The position numbers and the translations under genes were made by a program. 64,000 nt of DNA from positions 124,001-188,000 of the forward strand of contig NZ_QGTG01000012.1 in NCBI RefSeq assembly GCF_003182155.1, written 5' to 3'. The notes beneath the pieces are model-generated. The model was given only the letters and a program-made list of their open reading frames with translations, did no database searches and was not told the DNA's origin. Shown piece after piece: positions 53,721 to 63,015 of this stretch; positions within the stretch are counted from its first letter, which is position 1; each line of letters begins with the position of its first letter. This DNA is from Chitinophaga sp. S165 (GTDB lineage Bacteria > Bacteroidota > Bacteroidia > Chitinophagales > Chitinophagaceae).

Positions 53721-55853
53721 TCAGTGCATGAGTGTGTGCTTCAGGACAACAACGGAACGGGCATCTACATTTAATGTCTCTTCAGCGTTATATTCCTCTT
53801 CTCCACCGTTTATCCGCCGGTCTTTCGTATCCAGCATCTTTGTCCAGTTATGACCATATTTTTCAGGCGGTAATTTAAAGTCGATCGGTTCATAATGGGC
53901 ATTGAAAATGATATAAAAACTGTCGTCCACGATCTGCTCACCTTTTGCACCGCTTGCATGTAAACCCTTTCCGTTAAAGAATACCGCCATAGACTTTGCA
54001 AAATCATGGCTCCAATGCTCATCAGACATTTCAGCGCCATCCGGAAGGAACCAGGCAATATCTTCCAGTCCGATACCTTTAATAGGTTGCCCCTGAAACC
54101 AACGTCTACGGCAAAAGGCAGGATGCGCCTTCCTCAGTGAGATCAGCTGACGGGTGAATTGCAGCAGATCGTGATCGATCTCATTCCAATTAAGCCACGA
54201 AAGCTCATTATCCTGGCAGTAACCGTTATTATTACCCTGCTGTGTACGACCCAGTTCATCACCTGCTACGATCATCGGAACCCCTTGCGACAGTAGAAGG
54301 GTTGCAAAGAAGTTACGCTGCTGTCTGCTTCTCAGGGCCAGCACCGCTTCGTCTTCTGTCGGTCCTTCGGCGCCGCAATTCCAGGAACGGTTATGATCTT
54401 CTCCGTCATTGTTGTCGTCCTGGTTAGCCTCATTATGCTTCTCGTTATAAGATACCAGGTCACGCAGTGTAAATCCATCATGAGCGGTCACAAAGTTGAT
54501 ACTGGCTGTAGGGCTACGATAGTCATTCTTGTAAAGGTCAGAACTTCCGGTGAACCTCTCTGCAAACTCACCTAACATACTGTCGGCGCCTCTCCAGTAG
54601 TCGCGGATACAATCCCTGTATTTACCATTCCATTCCGCCCATCCAGGTGGGAATTTGCCTACCTGGTAACCTCCCTCACCGATATCCCAGGGTTCAGCTA
54701 TCAATTTTACCTGCGAAATAACCGGGTCCTGGTAAATGATATCAAAAAAGGCGCTCAACCGGTTTACTTCATGCAGCTCACGGGCAAGTGTAGAGGCCAG
54801 GTCAAACCGGAAACCATCCACATGCATCTCCAGGATCCAGTAACGCAGGCTGTCCATCATCAACCTTAATACGTTGGGCAGATAAGCATTGAGGGTGTTA
54901 CCAGTACCGGTATAGTCCATATAAAACCGCTTATCTTCTGTTAAGCGATAATAAGCAGCGTTATCAATTCCCTTGAAAGATAAAGTAGGTCCAAGATGAT
55001 TACCCTCCCCGGTATGATTGTACACCACATCCAGAATAACCTCTATACCTGCCTGGTGTAACACTTTCACGAGCTGTTTGAATTCGGCCACCTGTTCGCC
55101 CAATACACCACTCGCGGCATACCTGGCGTCAGGAGCAAAAAAACCGATGGTATTATATCCCCAGTAATTTGTCAGCCCTCTTTCCACCAGGTGCCTGTCC
55201 GCCACGAAATGATGCACAGGCATCAGTTCGACAGCTGTCACTCCCAGTTCTTTCAGATAATTGATCGTAACAGGATGTGCCATCCCGGCGTAGGTACCTC
55301 TTATTTCTTGGGGTATGTCCGGATGCTGTTTAGTGAATCCCTTCACATGTGTTTCATAAATGATGGATTCATTGTATGGTATCTTTGGCGCTTTATCATT
55401 TTCCCAGTCAAAGTAGTCATCGACCACAACACTTTTAGGAATGAACGGAACGCTATCCACGTCACTAAAACTCAGGTCTTCTTCCGGGTCGCCCAGTTTA
55501 TAGCCAAACAGCGCATCACTCCAATTAATTGTACCGGCAATAGCTTTCGCGTAAGGGTCTATCAGCAACTTTTTTGCATTGAAGCGGTGTCCGTTCTGAG
55601 GCTCGTAAGGACCATGTACGCGATAACCGTACAGCTGCCCTGGTTTCACATCCGGGAGATAGCAATGCCACACCTGGTGGGAACGCTCTTTGATCTTTAT
55701 TTTAACGGCTTCAACCTCATCAGCAGTGGTATTGAACAGACATAACTCCACACCTGTAGCATTATCTGCATATAAAGAGAAATTCACTCCTTTCCCGTCC
55801 CAGGTAGCGCCTAATGGATAAGGGCTACCGGGATAAACAACAGTCTGGTTCAT
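53721..55853 (-). CDS. glgX: glycogen debranching enzyme
   Basis: The protein of 710 residues has an N-terminal CBM48 (PLGATWDGKGVNFSLYA), a GH13 barrel with the catalytic set FRFDLAST (nucleophile D), IAEPWDIG (acid/base E) and FVTAHDGFTLRD, and a C-terminal beta domain. It cleaves alpha-1,6 branches of glycogen or limit dextrin, giving linear maltodextrin that TreY can use. I place the start at ATG 55853 (MNQTVVYPGSPYP), with GGGAGG 13 bases upstream; the GTG at 55874 would only add seven residues. A GH13 gene follows on the same strand upstream, separated by 79 bases. Confidence 0.93.
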   Translation of the reverse strand: MNQTVVYPGSPYPLGATWDGKGVNFSLYADNATGVELCLFNTTADEVEAVKIKIKERSHQVWHCYLPDVKPGQLYGYRVHGPYEPQNGHRFNAKKLLIDPYAKAIAGTINWSDALFGYKLGDPEEDLSFSDVDSVPFIPKSVVVDDYFDWENDKAPKIPYNESIIYETHVKGFTKQHPDIPQEIRGTYAGMAHPVTINYLKELGVTAVELMPVHHFVADRHLVERGLTNYWGYNTIGFFAPDARYAASGVLGEQVAEFKQLVKVLHQAGIEVILDVVYNHTGEGNHLGPTLSFKGIDNAAYYRLTEDKRFYMDYTGTGNTLNAYLPNVLRLMMDSLRYWILEMHVDGFRFDLASTLARELHEVNRLSAFFDIIYQDPVISQVKLIAEPWDIGEGGYQVGKFPPGWAEWNGKYRDCIRDYWRGADSMLGEFAERFTGSSDLYKNDYRSPTASINFVTAHDGFTLRDLVSYNEKHNEANQDDNNDGEDHNRSWNCGAEGPTEDEAVLALRSRQQRNFFATLLLSQGVPMIVAGDELGRTQQGNNNGYCQDNELSWLNWNEIDHDLLQFTRQLISLRKAHPAFCRRRWFQGQPIKGIGLEDIAWFLPDGAEMSDEHWSHDFAKSMAVFFNGKGLHASGAKGEQIVDDSFYIIFNAHYEPIDFKLPPEKYGHNWTKMLDTKDRRINGGEEEYNAEETLNVDARSVVVLKHTLMH

Positions 55854-55932
55854 AATAAATGATTGGCCTCCCACTTTCTCTTCCCTTGATGAGGAAGAGA
55901 AAGCAAGGAGTGTTATTTACTTAATAAAAGTG

Positions 55933-57750
55933 TCAGATAGCAAGTTCATTTGACTCCAGACTTGAATTTTGTTCCTTTATCTTAGTTGCAGGCAATCCTT
56001 CTGCAAAAGCTTTCGCTTCATCCTGCAAAGGCGGCAAATCTGTTGGCAGCGGACCAAAGATCAGGGCCTGGTAAGGTGATAGTGTCACCGTATCATTTTC
56101 AAGTCTGAATGAGAGTGTGTTATTCACCAGGGGCTCAGTGCCGGTGTCCAGCACAAATGGCAATTTATATAACACTTCCTCCTTAGAAAAGTTGAGTACT
56201 ATTAGCAGCTTTTCTTCATCCAGTGTGCGGGTATAAGTATATACCTGCGGATGATCGGCATCTAACAGCTCGTACGCGCCGTAAACCAGCACTGCTTTAT
56301 GTTTTCTCAACAGTACCAGCTGTCGGAAATACTGAAGAATAGAACGCTCATCCTTGTCCTGAACGGCAGCATTGATCAGTTTATAGTTGTCATTGATCTT
56401 CAGCCAGGGTTCCCCTGTGGTAAAACCAGCATTAGGTGAATTATCCCAGGGGAAAGGTGTCCTGCCGTTATCTCTGCCGGTTATCTGGGCATCTTTTAGA
56501 AAACGCTCCAGATCTCCACCCTGACTTTTCACATACTTATACATATTGATCGTCTCAATATCCTTGTAGTCTTCTATTCTTTCAAAGCGGATATTGGTCA
56601 TACCGAGTTCGTCCCCATAATAAAAGATAGGCGTAGCCCTCATGGTAAGCAGGAAAGTGATCAGCATCTTTGCAGAGAGCTCACGGTATTGTTCGTCATC
56701 ATTTCCCCAGCGACTTACCATCCGGGGTTGGTCATGATTTCCGAGATATATAGTTCCCCATCCCTCCTGTTCGAATACTTTATCCCAGCCCGTATATAGT
56801 TGCTTGAATTTCTTAAGGTCCAATCCCCCCGGTTCCAAACGTTTATATCCTTCCTTCGCAAACCCGAGCTGTACGCCTTCAAAATGATATAACATATGCA
56901 ACTCCTTACGATCTTCTTTCACAAACAACAGTGCCTCATCCTTTGTAATACCGGAAGCTTCTGCCAGCGTGGTTACATCCGGCCTATTCAGCGTTTCCTG
57001 ATGCATCTCCTGCAGGTATTCATGAAGATGTGGACCGTGTGCATAATACCCCGCCCAGTCCGAATGGTATTTCTCTTTGACGATCTTTTCTACATCCGGC
57101 CAGGAGGTATCTTTTGAGATATAACAGATGGCATCCATTCTGAAGCCATCTACGCCTTTGTCGAACCAGAAGCGCATGACATCATAGATCGCTTTGCGGA
57201 CCTCCGGATTCTCCCAGTTGAGATCAGGCATCTTTTCGGAGAAATAGTGAAGATAGTAGGAGTCAGTAGCTTCGTTGTACGTCCAGGCACTGCCTGTTGG
57301 ATCGAAATGGCTGTACCGGTGTGGAGGTTTTCCTTTTTCTGCCGGCCACCAATGATAGTAATTATAGTAAGGATTTTCCCGCGATTGCCTGGCGTCTGTA
57401 AACCATGGATGTTCATCGCTGGTATGGTTTACTATGATGTCCATCATCAGGCGGATCTTCCTGTCATGCAATCCTTTTATTAATACCTCAATGTCTTCTA
57501 TTGTACCCATCTCCGTCATGATATCATAAAAGTCACTGATATCATATCCATTATCATCATTAGGAGATTTGTAAACAGGATTTAACCATACCATATCTAT
57601 TCCCAGGCTTGCTATATAGTCCAGTTTAGATATGATGCCCTGTAGATCTCCGATACCATCACCATTGCTATCTTTAAAACTCCATGGATAGATCTGGTAA
57701 ATTATCGACTCTTTCCACCAGTTTTTATCCCTGATTACTTTATTTGACAT
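55933..57750 (-). CDS. GH13 alpha-glucosidase (oligo-1,6-glucosidase type)
   Basis: The 605-residue protein has the (beta/alpha)8 core of exo-acting GH13 enzymes: WWKESIIYQIYPWSFKDSNG, DIIVNHTSDEHPWF, GFRMDAICYI (nucleophile D), LAEASGI (acid/base E) and YLGNHDQPRMVSRWG. There is no signal peptide, so it acts in the cytoplasm. It hydrolyses alpha-glucosidic bonds at the non-reducing end of small oligosaccharides; bond specificity (1,4, 1,6 or trehalose) cannot be fixed by eye. It is divergently transcribed from treZ and lies upstream of glgX on the same strand. Confidence 0.9.
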   Translation of the reverse strand: MSNKVIRDKNWWKESIIYQIYPWSFKDSNGDGIGDLQGIISKLDYIASLGIDMVWLNPVYKSPNDDNGYDISDFYDIMTEMGTIEDIEVLIKGLHDRKIRLMMDIIVNHTSDEHPWFTDARQSRENPYYNYYHWWPAEKGKPPHRYSHFDPTGSAWTYNEATDSYYLHYFSEKMPDLNWENPEVRKAIYDVMRFWFDKGVDGFRMDAICYISKDTSWPDVEKIVKEKYHSDWAGYYAHGPHLHEYLQEMHQETLNRPDVTTLAEASGITKDEALLFVKEDRKELHMLYHFEGVQLGFAKEGYKRLEPGGLDLKKFKQLYTGWDKVFEQEGWGTIYLGNHDQPRMVSRWGNDDEQYRELSAKMLITFLLTMRATPIFYYGDELGMTNIRFERIEDYKDIETINMYKYVKSQGGDLERFLKDAQITGRDNGRTPFPWDNSPNAGFTTGEPWLKINDNYKLINAAVQDKDERSILQYFRQLVLLRKHKAVLVYGAYELLDADHPQVYTYTRTLDEEKLLIVLNFSKEEVLYKLPFVLDTGTEPLVNNTLSFRLENDTVTLSPYQALIFGPLPTDLPPLQDEAKAFAEGLPATKIKEQNSSLESNELAI

Positions 57751-57958
57751 AGACCTACATTTCGGGTTAATGACATTATCATCTGCAAAAACCCTGCACA
57801 GGTCACTTAACTATATGAATACCGGAAGAAAGTTGTTTTTTTCCCGTCAGACTGTAGAAATAGCGCCGCATTGCTTCCACATTCCAAGTGGTCGATATCG
57901 TTTCTATCGGTAGGCGTTTGTACTGGCATACTATTTTCGCTTTTCATGCAAAAAAACA

Positions 57959-59785
57959 TTGGCAGAGAATTATACTTTTGCAGGGGCCGCTTTGCAGCCT
58001 GATAACACATGCAAATTCAGCGTTTGGGCGCCCTTTCGTAAACAAATGGTGTTGTCTCTTATTCACCCTCAGGAGACGACGTATTACATGGAACGTGATG
58101 ACCGTGGTTACTGGCATGTGCAGGCAGATAATGTACAGGCAGGCACACGTTACAAATATTTTCCGGATGATGACGATCCTCTTCCTGACCCGGCCTCCCG
58201 CTGTCAACCGGAGGGAGTACATGGCCCATCCGAAGTGGTAGATACCCTTTTCGAATGGACAGATGGGGACTGGCAGGGACTTGAGCTGCATGAACTGATC
58301 ATCTATGAATTGCATACCGGTACTTTTTCACCTACACATGACTTTCAGGGGATTATTGGTCGTTTGGAATACCTGCGCTCCCTGGGGATTACTGCAATAG
58401 AGATCATGCCTGTCGCCCAGTTTCCGGGAGACCGCAACTGGGGTTATGATGGTGTTTACCCGTTTGCCGTACAACATTCCTATGGTGGTGTAAAAGGATT
58501 GAAAGCACTTGTAAACGCGGCGCATCAGCATGGCATTGCGGTTATTCTTGATGTTGTGTATAATCACCTGGGGCCTGAAGGCAACTACTTCTCCCAATAC
58601 GGCCCATGGTTCACGGATAAATACAAAACACCCTGGGGACCTGCCATAAACTTTGATGATGCCTGGTGCGATGCTGTAAGGGGCTATTACATACAAAATG
58701 CATTGATGTGGCTGGACGAGTTCCATATTGACGGTTTACGCATGGATGCCGTACATGCTATATGGGATTGTAGTGCAAAACATTTTACGGCTGAGTTATC
58801 AGAAAAAGTGGATGAACTGCAGACACGCCTGGGTAAGAAGAAATTACTGATCGCAGAATTGGACCTTAACAGTCCGCGGTACATCACCCCTCGTGAGCAG
58901 GGAGGTTATGGTATGCATGCGCAATGGATAGACGAGTTTCATCATGCATTGCGCAGTCTGCTGACAGGAGATGTAAACGGGTACTATGCTGATTTCGGCG
59001 GACTTGCACCGCTGGCAAAATCATTCCGCGACTCTTATGTATATACCGGCCAGTATTCAGTAGTACGTAAGAGAAATTTCGGGATCGATCCCTCGGGAAA
59101 GGATTACCATCAATTTATTGTCTTCGCTCAGAACCATGATCAGATCGGTAATCGCATGTTAGGCGATCGTCTGAATACTAATATTCCTTTTGAAGCACAG
59201 AAGCTGGCGGCAGCCGTACTGTTATTATCACCACATGTTCCGATGCTCTTTATGGGCGAGGAATATGGAGAAATGCGGCCATTCCAGTTCTTCACCAGTC
59301 ACAGCGACAAAGACCTGATAGCGGCAGTCACAGAAGGCCGCAGAGAAGAATTTGCTTCATTTGCGTGGGAAGGAGAAATTCCCGATCCTCAATCGGATGA
59401 TACCTTTAATAATTCAACACTCAGCTGGGACACAACGTCTGACGAGGCGAAAGCATTAACCGAGTTGTATCGCTTTCTTATCGCCTTCAGGAAAACCCGT
59501 AGAGCGATGGTAGAAACCTCCCGTGACTGTGTGGAAGTACGTACGCCATCAACACATCTATTGGCAGTAGAACGTACCGCAAAAGGCGACAGGCTTTTAC
59601 TACTCTTCAATTTCAGCGAACACACTGTTCAATACATACACAACGGCGATGAAGCACTGGAAAAGAAATTTGATTCCGCCGCCGCTATATGGAACGGACC
59701 CGGGAGTGACGCTCCTGATGAAGCTAAATCATCAGCAGTTATAACATTACAACCATACTCAGCTATCGTATATGAACTCATATAA
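57959..59785 (+). CDS. treZ: malto-oligosyltrehalose trehalohydrolase
   Basis: The 608-residue protein has an N-terminal CBM48-like domain (FSVWAPFRKQMVLSL) and a GH13 barrel with TreZ features: GLRMDAVHAIWD (nucleophile D), LIAELDLNSPR (acid/base E) and FAQNHDQIGNRM. It releases trehalose from the malto-oligosyltrehalose made by TreY. The likely start is a TTG at 57959 (MAENYTFAGAAL); no ATG is in frame. An ATG at 57946 would be in frame if a run of seven A (57950-57956) lost one base. treY overlaps its end by 14 bases, so translation is coupled. Confidence 0.92.
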   Translation: MAENYTFAGAALQPDNTCKFSVWAPFRKQMVLSLIHPQETTYYMERDDRGYWHVQADNVQAGTRYKYFPDDDDPLPDPASRCQPEGVHGPSEVVDTLFEWTDGDWQGLELHELIIYELHTGTFSPTHDFQGIIGRLEYLRSLGITAIEIMPVAQFPGDRNWGYDGVYPFAVQHSYGGVKGLKALVNAAHQHGIAVILDVVYNHLGPEGNYFSQYGPWFTDKYKTPWGPAINFDDAWCDAVRGYYIQNALMWLDEFHIDGLRMDAVHAIWDCSAKHFTAELSEKVDELQTRLGKKKLLIAELDLNSPRYITPREQGGYGMHAQWIDEFHHALRSLLTGDVNGYYADFGGLAPLAKSFRDSYVYTGQYSVVRKRNFGIDPSGKDYHQFIVFAQNHDQIGNRMLGDRLNTNIPFEAQKLAAAVLLLSPHVPMLFMGEEYGEMRPFQFFTSHSDKDLIAAVTEGRREEFASFAWEGEIPDPQSDDTFNNSTLSWDTTSDEAKALTELYRFLIAFRKTRRAMVETSRDCVEVRTPSTHLLAVERTAKGDRLLLLFNFSEHTVQYIHNGDEALEKKFDSAAAIWNGPGSDAPDEAKSSAVITLQPYSAIVYELI

Positions 59786-62396
59786 TCCGCCTTCAGCTAC
59801 TTACCGTTTACAGCTACATGGAGACTTTACTTTCGATGCCTTAAAAGACATCCTGGACTATCTGCATATGCTTGGTATTTCCACCATATATGCGTCTCCA
59901 ATATTTACTGCAACACCAGGAAGTATGCATGGCTATGATGTAACGGAACCTCATCAGATCAATCCGGCGATCGGCACTATCGAACAACTGCGTGAAATAA
60001 AGAAAACTCTCCAGCAAAAAGGTATGACGTGGTTACAGGATATCGTGCCTAATCATATGGCGTTTCATCCATCCAATGCCCGTTTGTACGACGTAATGGA
60101 ACGAGGCCCGTTATCTCCGTATTATGAATATTTCGACATAGACTGGCAACACCCGGAACTATCAGGCAAAGTAATGACGCCTTTCCTGGGAAAACCATTG
60201 GATGCCTGTATAACAGATGGCGAAATAAAACTTGTCCTAACAGATCAGGGGTATGCCATTAGTTATTTTGAACAGACATTTCCGCTGTCTATCTCCGCAT
60301 ATGATTGTTTACAATCTGTTCTGACAGACAGTGACGTTAAACCCGTATATGAATTGCTGGATGCCCTTTATCAGCATGCCACTACAGGCGGCGCGCTAAA
60401 AGACTGGCAACAGATGAAACATCAGTTATATACATCTGCAAACCAAACGTTCCTGAAGGGCATTGCTGACCGTGTTAATAACGATAAGGCCTTACTGACC
60501 AACCTTATGCAACAGCAGTATTATCATTTATGTAATTGGCAGGAAGCTGATAAACAGATGAATTACCGCCGTTTTTTTACTGTTAATGAGTTGATCACGC
60601 TTAGAATGGAATCGCCTGCCGTATTTGACGAATATCATACCTTCCTGCACAGTCTTTACAGGGAGGAATTAGTCCAGGGGCTTCGTATTGATCATATTGA
60701 TGGTTTACGGGACCCGGAAACCTATATTCAACGGTTGCGGCTTCTCTTTGGCAGCAGCTGTTATATCATTGCTGAGAAGATCCTCGAAAGCCAGGAAAAT
60801 ATACCTTCTGACTGGGCATTGCAGGGTACCAGCGGATATGAATTCCTTTCCATCACCAATCACCTGCTGACTAACCCGGCAGGCGAGAGACAACTACAGG
60901 CATTCTATCAGGAGTTGTTTCCTGACACCGCCAATTACCAGGACATCGTATTCGAAAAGAAGAGACTGATCCTCGAACGATATATGGGTGGTGAATGGGA
61001 GAACCTCGTTCGCTACTGTTATGCCTTAAAACTGGCTGATGCACGCACTAATCGCGATCAATTAAAAGAGGCACTTGCCCTGTTTATTGTCTGCCTTCCC
61101 ATTTATCGCCTCTATCCTGCTCATTGGCCGCTGGATAGTTATTCAGAAGAGATCATCCGAACTACCTTCGCCAGCATGCGTTCCCTGAACCGCCTTGCCG
61201 AGACGGAGATAGCGTTGCTTGAATCGCTATGGGAAGATATTCCGGATGGTGACAAAGCCCGTAACAGGCTCCTCTTTCTCCAGCGACTGATGCAGTTTAC
61301 CGGCCCTGTTACAGCCAAAGGCGTGGAAGATACCACCTTCTATGTGTACAACGCCCTACTCTCACACAACGAAGTAGGTGACAGTCCGGCGATAACCGGT
61401 TATTCCACCGATACTTTCCATCAACGGCTGACCGCCCGGCAACAGCACACACCTTCTTCTCTGAACACTACTGCGACCCATGACACTAAACGTGGCGAAG
61501 ATGGCCGTATTCGCCTGAATATGCTGTCGCTCATGCCGGATGTCTGGCAGCAACAGGTTAGCCTGTGGAGAGACTTAAACGGCCCTTCTACCCTCACTCC
61601 CGGTGATGAGTACTTTATTTACCAATCCATTGTTGCAGGTTTTCCGGCAGATGGCATTGTTACTCCAGTCTACATTGAACGCTTGCAACAATACTTTATT
61701 AAAGCCATCCGGGAAGCGAAAGTCAATACCTCCTGGGCTGCTCCTGAAGAGGCCTACGAGACTAATGGCACCAATTTCATCCAGCAAATCCTGACAGATG
61801 AAAATGGTTTTGTTGAAAGCGCCCGCTCCTTAGTTGAAAAAGTCAATCAGTATGCCTTTATCAGCTCACTCGCTCAAGTGTTGATAAAAATAACTGCTCC
61901 TGGCATTCCCGATATCTACCAGGGCTGTGAACTATGGGATTACAGCTATGTTGATCCGGACAATCGTCGTCCGGTAGACTATGCCATTCGCAAACAATAC
62001 CTCGAAACGATCATTGCGAAAGAAAATACACCAGAGTTCTTCAGTTATCTTTCAGAACACCGTCTGCTCGGATTCGAGAAGTTATTTGTGACCTGGAAGG
62101 CGTTAAACTTCCGTCGTACGCATGCTGATCTATTTCTGACAGGCGATTATATTCATTTACAATGCAGTTCCGAAAAAATAGTTGCATTTGCCAGGGTGCT
62201 ACGGCAACAATGGGTGGTTGTTATCGTTCCCCTACCCGGAGAGCGGGATACAACCGGTTCTGTCTCGCTACCAGCAGGCGCTCCGTCGTCCTGGCGGAAC
62301 ATTTTTACCGGTGAAATGTTAGATAGTAAAGGGCAGATATTAGTGGCGGATATCTTTAAAACTTTTCCAATGGGACTGCTGACAAATGAAATTTGA
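59772..62396 (+). CDS. treY: malto-oligosyltrehalose synthase
   Basis: The 874-residue protein matches TreY: PSATYRLQLHGDFTFD at the start, ISTIYASPIFTATPGSMHGYDV, WLQDIVPNHMAFH, GLRIDHIDGLRDPE (nucleophile D), IIAEKILES (acid/base E), TSGYEFL, and THDTKRGEDGRIR near the end of the barrel. It rearranges the last glucose of maltodextrin into an alpha-1,1 trehalose unit, which TreZ then cuts off. Together with glgX and the GH13 glucosidase it makes a complete route from glycogen to trehalose, useful in desiccation or osmotic stress. Its start lies inside the end of treZ. Confidence 0.95.
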   Translation: MNSYNPPSATYRLQLHGDFTFDALKDILDYLHMLGISTIYASPIFTATPGSMHGYDVTEPHQINPAIGTIEQLREIKKTLQQKGMTWLQDIVPNHMAFHPSNARLYDVMERGPLSPYYEYFDIDWQHPELSGKVMTPFLGKPLDACITDGEIKLVLTDQGYAISYFEQTFPLSISAYDCLQSVLTDSDVKPVYELLDALYQHATTGGALKDWQQMKHQLYTSANQTFLKGIADRVNNDKALLTNLMQQQYYHLCNWQEADKQMNYRRFFTVNELITLRMESPAVFDEYHTFLHSLYREELVQGLRIDHIDGLRDPETYIQRLRLLFGSSCYIIAEKILESQENIPSDWALQGTSGYEFLSITNHLLTNPAGERQLQAFYQELFPDTANYQDIVFEKKRLILERYMGGEWENLVRYCYALKLADARTNRDQLKEALALFIVCLPIYRLYPAHWPLDSYSEEIIRTTFASMRSLNRLAETEIALLESLWEDIPDGDKARNRLLFLQRLMQFTGPVTAKGVEDTTFYVYNALLSHNEVGDSPAITGYSTDTFHQRLTARQQHTPSSLNTTATHDTKRGEDGRIRLNMLSLMPDVWQQQVSLWRDLNGPSTLTPGDEYFIYQSIVAGFPADGIVTPVYIERLQQYFIKAIREAKVNTSWAAPEEAYETNGTNFIQQILTDENGFVESARSLVEKVNQYAFISSLAQVLIKITAPGIPDIYQGCELWDYSYVDPDNRRPVDYAIRKQYLETIIAKENTPEFFSYLSEHRLLGFEKLFVTWKALNFRRTHADLFLTGDYIHLQCSSEKIVAFARVLRQQWVVVIVPLPGERDTTGSVSLPAGAPSSWRNIFTGEMLDSKGQILVADIFKTFPMGLLTNEI

Positions 62397-62403
62397 AAAA
62401 AAA

Positions 62404-62434
62404 TTTGTTGGTTTTAAAAAAGTTTCTACATTTG
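62404..62434 (+). promoter_or_regulatory. promoter of tRNA-Leu
   Basis: TTTG (62404-62407), a 19-base spacer and TACATTTG (62427-62434) match the Bacteroidota sigma-ABfr consensus TTTG-N19-TAnnTTTG exactly. The tRNA begins 25 bases after the -7 box. Confidence 0.8.
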
Positions 62435-62458
62435 CACTCCCTGACACGGAAATCAGTT

Positions 62459-62542
62459 GCCCAGATGGCGAAATTGGTAGACGCACTGTGTTCAGGTCGC
62501 AGCGCTCGCAAGGGTGTGCTGGTTCGAATCCAGTTCTGGGCA
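62459..62542 (+). tRNA. tRNA-Leu (CAG anticodon)
   Basis: An 84-nt gene: acceptor arms GCCCAGA/TCTGGGC, a D arm, anticodon stem CTGTG/CGCAG with loop TTCAGGT (anticodon CAG), the long variable arm typical of Leu tRNAs, and T arm CTGG-TTCGAAT-CCAG. The CCA end is not encoded. The 3' end is a common integration site for tyrosine recombinases, and such a gene starts 470 bases downstream. Confidence 0.96.
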
Positions 62543-62549
62543 CGTAATG

Positions 62550-62583
62550 GCTCTGTAAGTCTTTGATTTACAGAGCTTTTTTT
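62550..62583 (+). terminator. terminator of tRNA-Leu
   Basis: GCTCTGTAA (62550-62558) pairs with TTACAGAGC (62568-62576), followed by seven T. It lies 8 bases after the tRNA. Confidence 0.9.
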
Positions 62584-62592
62584 ATGCCGTGA

Positions 62593-62663
62593 TGTCAATA
62601 ATTCACTGATTTTAACGCTTTCTACCACTATTATTGACACTCAATTGACACACGGTATGACAC
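62593..62663. repeat. inverted repeat and iterated TTGACAC sites upstream of the integrase
   Basis: TGTCAATAAT (62593-62602) is inverted at 62630-62639. TTGACAC or a near copy occurs at 62634-62640, 62645-62651 and 62657-62663 (ATGACAC), spaced 11-12 bp. This looks like an array of protein-binding sites, possibly recombinase arm sites (inference). Confidence 0.6.
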
Positions 62664-63015
62664 ACAAAAATTGTGGTACCTCTCTATCGATTAGCCATCG
62701 AAAAGAATCCAAACAAAATTCTCTCAGCTATGGTTTCCACCTGCAAGGGTATGATGGCTACACGCTATACTCCATTAGCTACTTGAACTCTGCCAAAAAG
62801 AATACGACTCATATTTATGGCAGTTTAAGAATCGCCGTTCTGGCAGTGCATGACAAACTTGTCTCGTTTTTTTACAAAGTTTTTTACACCCTCTTTTTGA
62901 CACTATTTCACTTACTTATTCATTGCGGTTTAAAAACCACGTTTGCCCTGCTATTGCCAGATGGTACGGCATATTCGTTGTGCACTAAATTCTATAACCT
63001 TCAAGCCACAACGAT
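62664..63015. other. leader region of the integrase gene
   Basis: About 350 bases between the iterated sites and the integrase start. A 124-codon open frame from 62645 overlaps the integrase ATG by ATGA, but its composition looks random and it is not called. Another TTGACAC lies near 62896. Confidence 0.4.
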
